Of a stretch of 43,079 nt of DNA, positions 1 to 6,142 are shown one piece after another; within the stretch, counting starts at the first letter, position 1; every line of letters starts with the position of its first letter. The translations under genes were made by a program, and so were the position numbers. The stretch is taken from the NCBI GenBank assembly GCA_020723405.1, contig DYIY01000015.1, positions 25,039 through 68,117 of the forward strand, read 5' to 3'. The stretch is from Thiobacillus denitrificans (GTDB taxonomy: Bacteria; Pseudomonadota; Gammaproteobacteria; Burkholderiales; Thiobacillaceae). The notes beneath the pieces were generated by a model, which saw only the letters and a program-made list of their open reading frames with translations, made no database searches and was not told the DNA's origin.

Positions 1-32
1 TCTCCCTGGGAGAGGGGTTGGGGTGAGGGCGG
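1..32. repeat. REP-like palindromic repeat, cut by the window edge
   Basis: The first bases form a near-perfect hairpin (TCTCCC-T-GGGAGA) followed by GGGGTTGGGGTGAGGG. This hairpin plus GGTTGGGGTGAGGG tail is a familiar dispersed repeat in proteobacterial genomes. Read leftward, it lies inside the 5' end of the hsdR reading frame and stays in frame, encoding the tell-tale peptide PSPQPLSQ. The left part of the element is outside the window. Confidence 0.6.
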
Positions 33-95
33 CTTGGCCGGTCCGGAGAGCAGGTCGTGGAGGTAGGCTTCGACGGTGTTGGATTCGTTAAACAT
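1..95 (-). CDS. hsdR: Type I restriction endonuclease subunit R, N-terminal fragment (partial)
   Basis: A minus-strand ATG at 95-93 overlaps the hsdS stop codon by 8 bases (ATGTTTAA). It opens a frame beginning MFNESNTVEAYLHDLLSG, which resembles the N-terminus of HsdR, the ATP-dependent translocase/nuclease subunit of type I restriction enzymes. Only about 31 codons are present before the window edge. After LLSG the frame enters a REP-like repeat and reads PAKPPSPQPLSQG, so the extreme N-terminus seems to carry a repeat-derived insertion. Position directly after hsdS and translational coupling support the call. Whether the rest of the gene is intact cannot be seen. Confidence 0.72.
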   Translation of the reverse strand, partial: MFNESNTVEAYLHDLLSGPAKPPSPQPLSQG

Positions 96-1266
96 CGAAC
101 TCTCCCTTGAGCACATTCTGTCGAGCAGCAGCGAATTTAAGCAGGGTGTCATTCTTCCGGGTGATTACGGAGCGAATCCCCCGGCTTATGTCATCAAGTT
201 CGTCTGCGAGTTCGATCTGTTGGTCCAGATCACATGCAGGGATCGTCACCTTTCGAAGATCGCCCAAGTTAATCCCCTGCACTGCAAGTCCCATCGTGTT
301 GGCTATTACTTGGGACACTGCGTTTGGCGACTCCAGCATGTAACGCACATAGCGCGGATCAAAATTGGAACCAATCGTTAGTCGAGCCGTATCCTGAGTG
401 ATCTGTGCGCCTTCGAGCGCATCTGGCACAAATGCCATACGCCCAACTGTTCCTCTAATGGAGAAAAGCAAGTCACCAGGGAGCAACCTTGATCGCCTGT
501 AATCTTTCTCGATCTCGGGTGATGTCAGCAGCAAGTTATCTTCAATAACAACGCCGTCAGGAAAATCCCTGACTTTGATGACAGGAATACCCCCCTCATA
601 GGGCAATCCGGGCTTCACAATCCCGTACGTGATCGGTCTGCCATCTGCTACGACAGAATCAAGAGTGACTGTGCTGTTTTTCCTGATTGCTTCCGCTCTA
701 TCGAACAGAAGCGATTTGCGAAGCATCCTGGACGATGTCTCCAGATTCTGAAGCGCGCCCAAAGTGCCCATATAACCTTGGAGAACGGCAACCAGTCGGT
801 GTTGCTCCTCCACCGGCGGCAGAGCAAATTCAAACCCCGCCAAACTCGTCCAATTGGTTCGCGGGCTCAAACTCCCCGCCGAAGTCCCCACCGCATGCTC
901 GAAGAACGCATCGGTCTGGCAGATGAACGGCAGCAATTCCGGCAGCAGGACGTTCGCATCCTGGCTTTCCAGCACGTAGATATCGCCCGAACACACCCCG
1001 GCAAAATCGGCCACCGCCACCTTGCGCTGATAGGCCCGGCGCTTGCCGAACAGCACCTGCCCCGGCTGGAACAGGCTGGTGAAGGTCACCCCGTCCGCCA
1101 CGTTGCCCCAACTACGAACACGCAGATCGCCGGGCTCCAGATGTTCCAGTCCGACATAGCGCTCAATCCCCTCGGCCAGCGGATCAGCACAGCGCGCCTT
1201 GGACAGGCGCACCACCTCGCCAAACTTCACCTTGCGCCAACTGGGTTTCATTCCGGCCTCATTCAT
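88..1266 (-). CDS. hsdS: Type I restriction-modification specificity subunit S
   Basis: This 392-residue protein has the length and layout of HsdS, which sets the DNA target for both methylation and cleavage. A first target-recognition domain spans about residues 10-150. A central conserved region follows with ALPPVEEQHRLVAVLQGYM and a helical stretch to about residue 200. The second target-recognition domain runs from about 200 to 345, and the C-terminal conserved helix (DQQIELADELDDISRGIRS) ends at KGEFDV. Its ATG overlaps the end of the antitoxin gene by 8 bases and its stop overlaps hsdR by 8 bases, so antitoxin, S and R form one coupled transcript. Two different recognition domains would suit two different HsdM partners. 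Confidence 0.93.
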   Translation of the reverse strand: MNEAGMKPSWRKVKFGEVVRLSKARCADPLAEGIERYVGLEHLEPGDLRVRSWGNVADGVTFTSLFQPGQVLFGKRRAYQRKVAVADFAGVCSGDIYVLESQDANVLLPELLPFICQTDAFFEHAVGTSAGSLSPRTNWTSLAGFEFALPPVEEQHRLVAVLQGYMGTLGALQNLETSSRMLRKSLLFDRAEAIRKNSTVTLDSVVADGRPITYGIVKPGLPYEGGIPVIKVRDFPDGVVIEDNLLLTSPEIEKDYRRSRLLPGDLLFSIRGTVGRMAFVPDALEGAQITQDTARLTIGSNFDPRYVRYMLESPNAVSQVIANTMGLAVQGINLGDLRKVTIPACDLDQQIELADELDDISRGIRSVITRKNDTLLKFAAARQNVLKGEFDV

Positions 1267-2380
1267 CGTGATCCCATGTGTAGCGCACCTTCAATTCGTT
1301 CAGGTAGCTCTGCCAGGGCTCCAACTGCTCTTTCTGCATGCGCCCCAGCACGATGCCGGGGGCGATGCCGAGTTGCTGGGCGTAGGCGCGGATGGCCGGC
1401 TCGGTGCGGTCCAGCAGGGGGAGTTGTTGCGCGGCTTCGGGAGGAATCAACCAGTCGCGGGCGAAGGCGTCCGCCTCGGCTTCCAGCTTGCCATCCAGGC
1501 CATCCCGGGTGACTTCCAGGAACATCATGCGTTTCTTGTGCAGCAGCAGGTGTGCAGCTTCATGGAAGAAGGTGAACCAGAAGTGGTCGTTGGATTTGTA
1601 ACGCAGGCTCAACATGAGCAGGGCCTTGTCGTTGCTCAGCCAGCGGGTGGCACCGCTGGCGGGGCAGCCTTTCGGCGCCGGGCAGACCACCACTGCAACG
1701 CCGGCTTCTGCGCAGCGGGAAATCAATCGGGGCAGGAATACGGCCGGGTCGGCTTCCTGGGTCAGCGCCCGGAGTTCCTCCAACAAGACACGGAAATGTG
1801 AGGCGTCATAGGGCTGGCAGCCCAGTTCACTCGCGACCTTTTCTCCCTGGCGCAACCAGGCGGCGACCGGGCCGATGGCTTTCTCGAAGACCGGGGAAGC
1901 CCGGTAGGCGACGGGCAGCGCGCCATACTGGTTTTCCCAGGCGTTCACCGAGGCCACGCCGAAATAGCGCAGGCATTCCGCCACCTGCTGGCCCTTGTGC
2001 TTGAACGCGTTGATCCACTTGAAGCGGATCATTTCCTTCAGCGGGAGTTGCTTGAGCCAGTCCTTGTCGGCTTCCAGGGCGTCGAGTTCCTCGGCGCGGG
2101 CAATGGCTTCCCGGTACAGAGCTTCGCGGTTGAGCCAGAAGCGCGCGTTGCTGCCCAGCACGAATTCCAGTTTGAGCGCGGTGTCCTGGTTGATGGGTGC
2201 CTTGCCGTTGATGAGCAGGCTGATGTGTTTGGTGGTGTAGCCGGTGCGCTGGGCCAGTTCCCGCTGGCTCCAACCTTTTTCTTCCAGCAGGTCGGCGATG
2301 GTGTCGCCGGGCGGCGAGACCCAGTCCGGGGTAAAGGTGTCCGCCATGGCGGCGGCTTCCGGGGCGGCGTGTTCAATCAT
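1259..2380 (-). CDS. XRE-family antitoxin fused to an ImmA/IrrE (M78) metallopeptidase domain
   Basis: The 373-residue protein has an N-terminal helix-turn-helix at about residues 25-80 (GWSQRELAQRTGYTTKHISL, HigA-like). Its C-terminal half contains the zinc-peptidase motif HEAAH at about residues 272-276, followed by LLLHKKR, typical of the ImmA/IrrE M78 family. Such fusions act as antitoxins and transcriptional repressors beside HigB/RelE-type toxins. Here the gene follows the toxin with an 8-base overlap and runs into hsdS with another 8-base overlap. The HTH probably binds the palindrome at 2714-2730 and so could repress toxin, antitoxin, hsdS and hsdR together. Whether the peptidase domain is active, and on what substrate, cannot be read from sequence. 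Confidence 0.88.
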   Translation of the reverse strand: MIEHAAPEAAAMADTFTPDWVSPPGDTIADLLEEKGWSQRELAQRTGYTTKHISLLINGKAPINQDTALKLEFVLGSNARFWLNREALYREAIARAEELDALEADKDWLKQLPLKEMIRFKWINAFKHKGQQVAECLRYFGVASVNAWENQYGALPVAYRASPVFEKAIGPVAAWLRQGEKVASELGCQPYDASHFRVLLEELRALTQEADPAVFLPRLISRCAEAGVAVVVCPAPKGCPASGATRWLSNDKALLMLSLRYKSNDHFWFTFFHEAAHLLLHKKRMMFLEVTRDGLDGKLEAEADAFARDWLIPPEAAQQLPLLDRTEPAIRAYAQQLGIAPGIVLGRMQKEQLEPWQSYLNELKVRYTWDHDE

Positions 2381-2702
2381 GGTAGTCCCCCACGTAAACG
2401 ATTCGAACGCTGGTCACTTGCGTCCAGGCGATGGCGCCATCCTGCGTTGTCGGTATCGGTTCATCGGCGGCCTCGAACACGAGACGGGTGCCTCCCTGCA
2501 AATCCAACGCGAACTGGCCGAGGCGATCACCCTTGAGGGGGTGGGGCCTGCCTGCTGCCAGGTCCGATAAACGACTCGCGGCCATCAAATCCGATAGCCG
2601 CGTTCTCAATTTGCGTGCGCAGGGTGCGCCAAGAACCTTGTTCATCTCCTTCTGCTCCTGGCAGAGCTTCTTGAGGTCGTCTGATGCAAACGATATGTGC
2701 AT
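2373..2702 (-). CDS. HigB/RelE-type toxin (plasmid-maintenance killer family)
   Basis: This 109-residue protein has the RelE/HigB pattern: an N-terminal strand (HISFASDDLKKLC), a charged helix, then a conserved core with GDRLGQFALDLQGGTRLVFE and a final strand VRIVYVGDYHD. Family members are ribosome-dependent mRNA interferases. The toxin-before-antitoxin order is the usual HigBA arrangement. The ATG at 2702 has no clear Shine-Dalgarno sequence, so initiation could be weak or near-leaderless. The stop overlaps the antitoxin ATG by 8 bases. It lies between the modification genes and hsdS/hsdR, an unusual place for an addiction module. I cannot assign catalytic residues with certainty. Confidence 0.82.
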   Translation of the reverse strand: MHISFASDDLKKLCQEQKEMNKVLGAPCARKLRTRLSDLMAASRLSDLAAGRPHPLKGDRLGQFALDLQGGTRLVFEAADEPIPTTQDGAIAWTQVTSVRIVYVGDYHD

Positions 2703-2713
2703 TCTAGTTTGCG

Positions 2714-2730
2714 TTTACCAGATTGGTAAA
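2714..2730. promoter_or_regulatory. Palindromic operator of the toxin-antitoxin-hsdS-hsdR transcript
   Basis: The sequence TTTACCAGATTGGTAAA is a perfect 7+3+7 inverted repeat ending 12 bases upstream of the toxin start codon. A further TGGTAA half-site follows at 2731-2736. Size, symmetry and position fit an operator bound by the XRE antitoxin in the next gene. Binding itself is inference. Confidence 0.6.
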
Positions 2731-2932
2731 TGGTAAGTTTGTTGTTGAGGATGCCAGTTCGCTTCCTGTCGTGTTCCGGCAACCCGACTTCCCTGCTACC
2801 TCACTGGATGCGCGCCGGTGAGGGATATCTACAGCGCTTCCGATTTTTGGAACTTCTCCCTCCCTGCGTAGGTGAAATATGCGGCTGTCCGCTGGCTCAG
2901 ACACTGTCACCCACTTCAATCAGGAGAGCACC

Positions 2933-3106
2933 ATGAACAAGCACCAGAGTCGTACCGCTCCATCCAATCCAACTACACCATCCGATGCTTCACGTGTCCA
3001 GAGCACTGTCGCCCGTGTCAGCAAAGGGGCGGTGCCCAAGGGTAGCCATGTCGGACGCCTGCAACGCGCTGCGGCACGCAACTTTGGCAAGTCCGGCGGC
3101 AAGTAA
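2933..3106 (+). CDS. Small basic hypothetical protein, 57 residues
   Basis: ATG at 2933 is preceded by a good ribosome-binding site (CAGGAGAGCACC). The product begins MNKHQSRTAPSNPTTPSDAS and contains the segment SRVQSTVARVSKGAVPKGS, ending in the basic stretch RLQRAAARNFGKSGGK. Similar short proteins with a Ser-Arg-[VI]-Gln-Ser core and a lysine/arginine-rich end are common as hypotheticals on plasmids and genomic islands; that comparison is from memory. It has no membrane segment or known domain. It is followed 23 bases later by another small gene and is oriented opposite to the hsd genes on either side. Confidence 0.7.
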   Translation: MNKHQSRTAPSNPTTPSDASRVQSTVARVSKGAVPKGSHVGRLQRAAARNFGKSGGK

Positions 3107-3129
3107 GCAACGGTCCAAGGAGAATTTCC

Positions 3130-3279
3130 ATGTCCAAGCAAGACGACCTCGACAACCATAGCAATCAGCTCAACCCGAACAACGACGAATACTGGGAGTC
3201 CCGCGGCTGGGATGACCGTCCTGACGATTGGGAGGAACGGGCGGAATCCGGCAATGTGCTTCCCGACGACGATGATTAG
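3130..3279 (+). CDS. Small acidic hypothetical protein, 49 residues
   Basis: The ATG at 3130 has an AAGGAG ribosome-binding site. The product starts MSKQDDLDNHSNQLNPNNDE, continues YWESRGWDDRPDDWEERAE and ends in DDDD. It is very acidic, whereas its upstream neighbour is very basic. Short proteins with the HSNQxNPNNDxYWxSRG pattern are recurrent hypotheticals on mobile elements, often beside a basic partner. The pairing suggests a complex, but no function is known to me. Its stop codon overlaps the convergent stop of the gene at 3276-4424 by 3 bases. Confidence 0.72.
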   Translation: MSKQDDLDNHSNQLNPNNDEYWESRGWDDRPDDWEERAESGNVLPDDDD

Positions 3280-4424
3280 ATCTCGTTGAAGCAAGCAGGC
3301 CAGGGGGATGCGCCGAACACGGTTCCCTTGGCCTTCAACGCCTCCAGATGTTCGGCCCACCATAGCAGGTAGATGTCCTCAAACAGCAGGATCGATTTTT
3401 CCTTGCTGGTCGTGCTGTTCTGTACCAGCAGGGACTGCCAGAACATTGTGGCGGCAAATATGGGACTGGGTTCCGGCCAGTGTATGGGGCCGTTTGCACT
3501 TTCGCGATCCGGGCATAGGTGCTTCCAAAGTTGCACGAAGTCACGTTTGGTAAAGGATTTGGTACCGTCGCGCCAGTTCACCAGATTCTGGTAGGGTTCA
3601 TTGGCATCTAGGGCAATGCGACGGACTTTCGGAATCTGATCAGGCCAGTCGTTCTTGCGGACGAATACACCCAGGCAGGCAATCAGGTCTATGAGCCGGC
3701 GGACGGGGTAAGCAAACATCCCCCTGCGTTTTGTGATCTGCCCTTCACAGGGTACGGCGGCCTTAGGGTCGAGTCGGGGAAGCACCATGGCAAAACATGA
3801 ACGTGGTGCACGATTCGGGAAATACCGGGAATAGAACTCCACGTCCCAGTGGGCGAGCAAGGAGAACAGGGTGTTCATGATTGCTGCTCGCAATGGCTGG
3901 TCCGCATCCGTCCACTCCTGCGCCATTCGCAAGGATTCCAGCAATGGGGGTGTCCCTGGCAGTTTCCAATCCGCAGCAGTCTGGGCAAAGTGGGCCAGGC
4001 TGACGACCGGACTGTTCAGCAGCATCTCCTTGAAACCTGCCAAATCGCTTCTTTGGCGTGCCTCCGCGAGGCTCGTGCTCAATCTGTCTATGGCGATAGC
4101 CAATTCGAGTGTGTGCGGAAATGCGATATAGCCTTCGATCTGACAACTGTAGACAAGATCGGAATAGAACATCCCCGGCGTACTGATTCCAGGAAGCTGT
4201 GCCAACCAGAATTCAACTTCTTCCTTGGAAAATCCCTGCTCAATGCGTAGTTGTTTGACGTAATCCCTCGAATGCTGCTGGGCTTTCTTGATCGTGCCGG
4301 GCGAGAAATCGTTCTTCTTGCGCAAGGTCCGGTCGCTGATACCCGTAATCTCTGAAAGAACACTCGGCAATGCACGACCTTCGGCTTGTTCCAGAAAACG
4401 CAGCATCGGAAAAAGATTAAGCAT
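3276..4424 (-). CDS. Unrecognised protein coupled to hsdM, 382 residues
   Basis: I do not recognise this family. The chosen ATG at 4424-4422 overlaps the upstream hsdM stop by 8 bases (ATGCTTAA), which decides the start over longer alternatives. The product begins MLNLFPMLRFLEQAEGRALP and appears soluble and largely helical, rich in Trp and Phe. Residues about 20-60 (SVLSEITGISDRTLRKKNDF) could form a small DNA-binding-like helical bundle. There is no nuclease or NTPase motif I can see. It is transcribed with the two methyltransferase genes and is the last gene before the inserted small plus-strand pair. It might be a regulator or accessory subunit of the type I system; that is inference from position only. 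Confidence 0.75.
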   Translation of the reverse strand: MLNLFPMLRFLEQAEGRALPSVLSEITGISDRTLRKKNDFSPGTIKKAQQHSRDYVKQLRIEQGFSKEEVEFWLAQLPGISTPGMFYSDLVYSCQIEGYIAFPHTLELAIAIDRLSTSLAEARQRSDLAGFKEMLLNSPVVSLAHFAQTAADWKLPGTPPLLESLRMAQEWTDADQPLRAAIMNTLFSLLAHWDVEFYSRYFPNRAPRSCFAMVLPRLDPKAAVPCEGQITKRRGMFAYPVRRLIDLIACLGVFVRKNDWPDQIPKVRRIALDANEPYQNLVNWRDGTKSFTKRDFVQLWKHLCPDRESANGPIHWPEPSPIFAATMFWQSLLVQNSTTSKEKSILLFEDIYLLWWAEHLEALKAKGTVFGASPWPACFNEI

Positions 4425-5937
4425 TGCTGGCGTTTTCTTCGACCAATCCGTCCAGAGTCTCCACCAAGGCGTCCATCTGCAGCCAGAAAGCACGGCCGTC
4501 GCTTTGCCATTGCGCCCAGGCGACGTCCAGGGTGGCGGGCGGGTCTCCCTCTGCGCCAGCCTTGGGGGGGGCGGGGAGTTTCTTGACGTACAGGGGGATG
4601 GACAGGTTGGCGTTGTTGCCGGCGATCTGCTCCAACGTGGCGACGGCTGCGAAACCCGCCTCAGGGGTGAAGGTCTGGAACGCTTGCAGGATGCGTTGCT
4701 GGTGCTCGGGCTTGAGGAAGCTCTGCGCCCGCTCGCGGGTAACTTCGTTCAGCGCATCGATGAACAGCACCTTGCCTTTGCGCGCCGCCGCCTTGCGTCG
4801 GTTGCAGACGAGGACGCAGGACTCCATGGGGGAGTTGTAGAACAGGTTGGGACCGAGGCCGATGACCGCTTCCACCCAATCCAGTTCGAGCATCCGGGCG
4901 CGCATGGTTTGTTCTTCGTTGCGGAACAGGACGCCGTGGGGCCAGAGGATGGCGCAGCGGCCCTTGTCGCTGAGGCTGGCCAGGATGTGCTGCTGGAAGG
5001 CGTAGTCGGCCCGGCCCTGGGGCGGAATGCCGAGAAAGTTGCGGCCCCATTTGTCCTGCACCCAGGCTTCCCGGTCCCACTGTTTGATGGAGTAGGGCGG
5101 GTTGGCGAGGATGACGTCGAACTGGCGCAGGCGGTCACCTGAGAGGTGCCGGGGGGCGGCCAGGGTGTCGCCCCGGATGATCTGGAAGTCTTCGACGCCA
5201 TGCAGGAACAGGTTCATGCGGGCGATGCCGGAGGTGATGAGGTTGCGTTCCTGGCCGTAGAGCTTGAGGGTGCGGTATTCGCCGCCGCTGCGTTTCACTT
5301 CCGCCAGGGCGGAGATGAGCATGCCGCCGGTGCCGCAGGTGGGGTCGTAGATGGATTCGCCGGCCTGGGGGGCGAGCAACTGGGTCATCAGGTGGACGAC
5401 GGTACGGTTGGTGTAGAACTCGGCGGCGGTATGGCCAGAGTCGTCGGCGAACTTCTTGATGAGGAATTCGTAGGCGTTGCCGAGCTCATCCTCGGGGACG
5501 TTGGCGACCGAGAGCGTTTGCGTCGAGAAATGCTCGATCAGGTTCTTGAGGGTTTCGTCCGGCAGCCGCTCGCGATTGGTCCAGGGGGCGTCGCCAAAGA
5601 TGCCGGCAAGCAGATCGGGGTTGGCCGACTCCAATTGCCGGAGGGCCGACTGGATAGCCATGCCGACATTCTTCGGCACCTGGCGCACGTCGTTCCAGTG
5701 CGCACCCTGTGGAATCTGGAAGCGGTGGTTCTCGGCGAACTCGGCGTAGGAGAGGTCGCCTTCGGAGTCAATCAGCGCCGCTTGGTATTCCTCGTCCCAA
5801 ACATCCGAGATGCGCTTGAAGAACAGCAGCGGGAAGATGAACTGCTTGTAGTCGCCGGCGTCAACCAGGCCGCGCAGGAGGACGGCTGCGCCCCAGAGGT
5901 AGGTTTCGAGTTCTTGCTGGGTGATGCGGTTAGCCAA
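4417..5937 (-). CDS. hsdM: Type I DNA methyltransferase subunit M with NPPY motif (predicted m4C)
   Basis: This 506-residue HsdM has the helical N-terminal domain (ETYLWGAAVLLRGLVDAGDY), the SAM-binding motif DPTCGTGGM at about residues 196-204, and catalytic motif IV as NPPY at about 276-279. Established work on type I systems with two M subunits (Morgan and colleagues, 2016) links NPPY to N4-cytosine methylation and NPPF to N6-adenine methylation. The other HsdM here has NPPF. The start is a TTG at 5937 (I do not see an ATG at this position), backed by a strong GGGAGG ribosome-binding site inside the end of the preceding zinc-ribbon gene. The stop overlaps the next gene. Activity and cytosine specificity are predicted, not shown. 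Confidence 0.92.
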   Translation of the reverse strand: MANRITQQELETYLWGAAVLLRGLVDAGDYKQFIFPLLFFKRISDVWDEEYQAALIDSEGDLSYAEFAENHRFQIPQGAHWNDVRQVPKNVGMAIQSALRQLESANPDLLAGIFGDAPWTNRERLPDETLKNLIEHFSTQTLSVANVPEDELGNAYEFLIKKFADDSGHTAAEFYTNRTVVHLMTQLLAPQAGESIYDPTCGTGGMLISALAEVKRSGGEYRTLKLYGQERNLITSGIARMNLFLHGVEDFQIIRGDTLAAPRHLSGDRLRQFDVILANPPYSIKQWDREAWVQDKWGRNFLGIPPQGRADYAFQQHILASLSDKGRCAILWPHGVLFRNEEQTMRARMLELDWVEAVIGLGPNLFYNSPMESCVLVCNRRKAAARKGKVLFIDALNEVTRERAQSFLKPEHQQRILQAFQTFTPEAGFAAVATLEQIAGNNANLSIPLYVKKLPAPPKAGAEGDPPATLDVAWAQWQSDGRAFWLQMDALVETLDGLVEENASNA

Positions 5938-6142
5938 ACTTTACCTCCCGACGCTTGATGCGCCACTCGTGGCCGCAGCTCGTGCATTTTCGTTCTGGAT
6001 CCTCCAGGTCGATGCAACAACCCCCCAGGGCGATTTCATTGCGCTTGGCCATCTCGAATGCCTCTTGGCTGGGCATGCCATAGAGGATTTGGACGCCGGT
6101 CTTCTGCTTACATGCAGGGCAGCGATATTTCTGGGTGCTCAT
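5930..6142 (-). CDS. Small zinc-ribbon protein between the two hsdM genes
   Basis: The 70-residue product starts MSTQKYRCPACKQKTGV and has a second metal-binding knuckle, CTSCGHEW, near residue 55, with an additional Cys pair (GGCC) around residue 42. CPAC plus CTSC is a classic four-cysteine zinc ribbon. The ATG overlaps the stop of the upstream hsdM as ATGA, and its own stop overlaps the TTG start of the downstream hsdM by 8 bases, so it is translated as part of the M block. Zinc ribbons often bind nucleic acid or protein. A role as an assembly or regulatory factor for the heterodimeric methyltransferase is possible but unproven. Confidence 0.8.
   Translation of the reverse strand: MSTQKYRCPACKQKTGVQILYGMPSQEAFEMAKRNEIALGGCCIDLEDPERKCTSCGHEWRIKRREVKFG

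Noticed and set aside
778-1801. Long plus-strand frames opposite hsdS and the antitoxin gene
   Set aside because: These are antisense shadows of well-supported genes with arginine/proline/alanine-rich composition typical of GC-rich DNA.
2704-2919. 71-residue minus-strand open frame upstream of the toxin
   Set aside because: No ribosome-binding site, no recognisable sequence, and it would cover the palindromic operator region.
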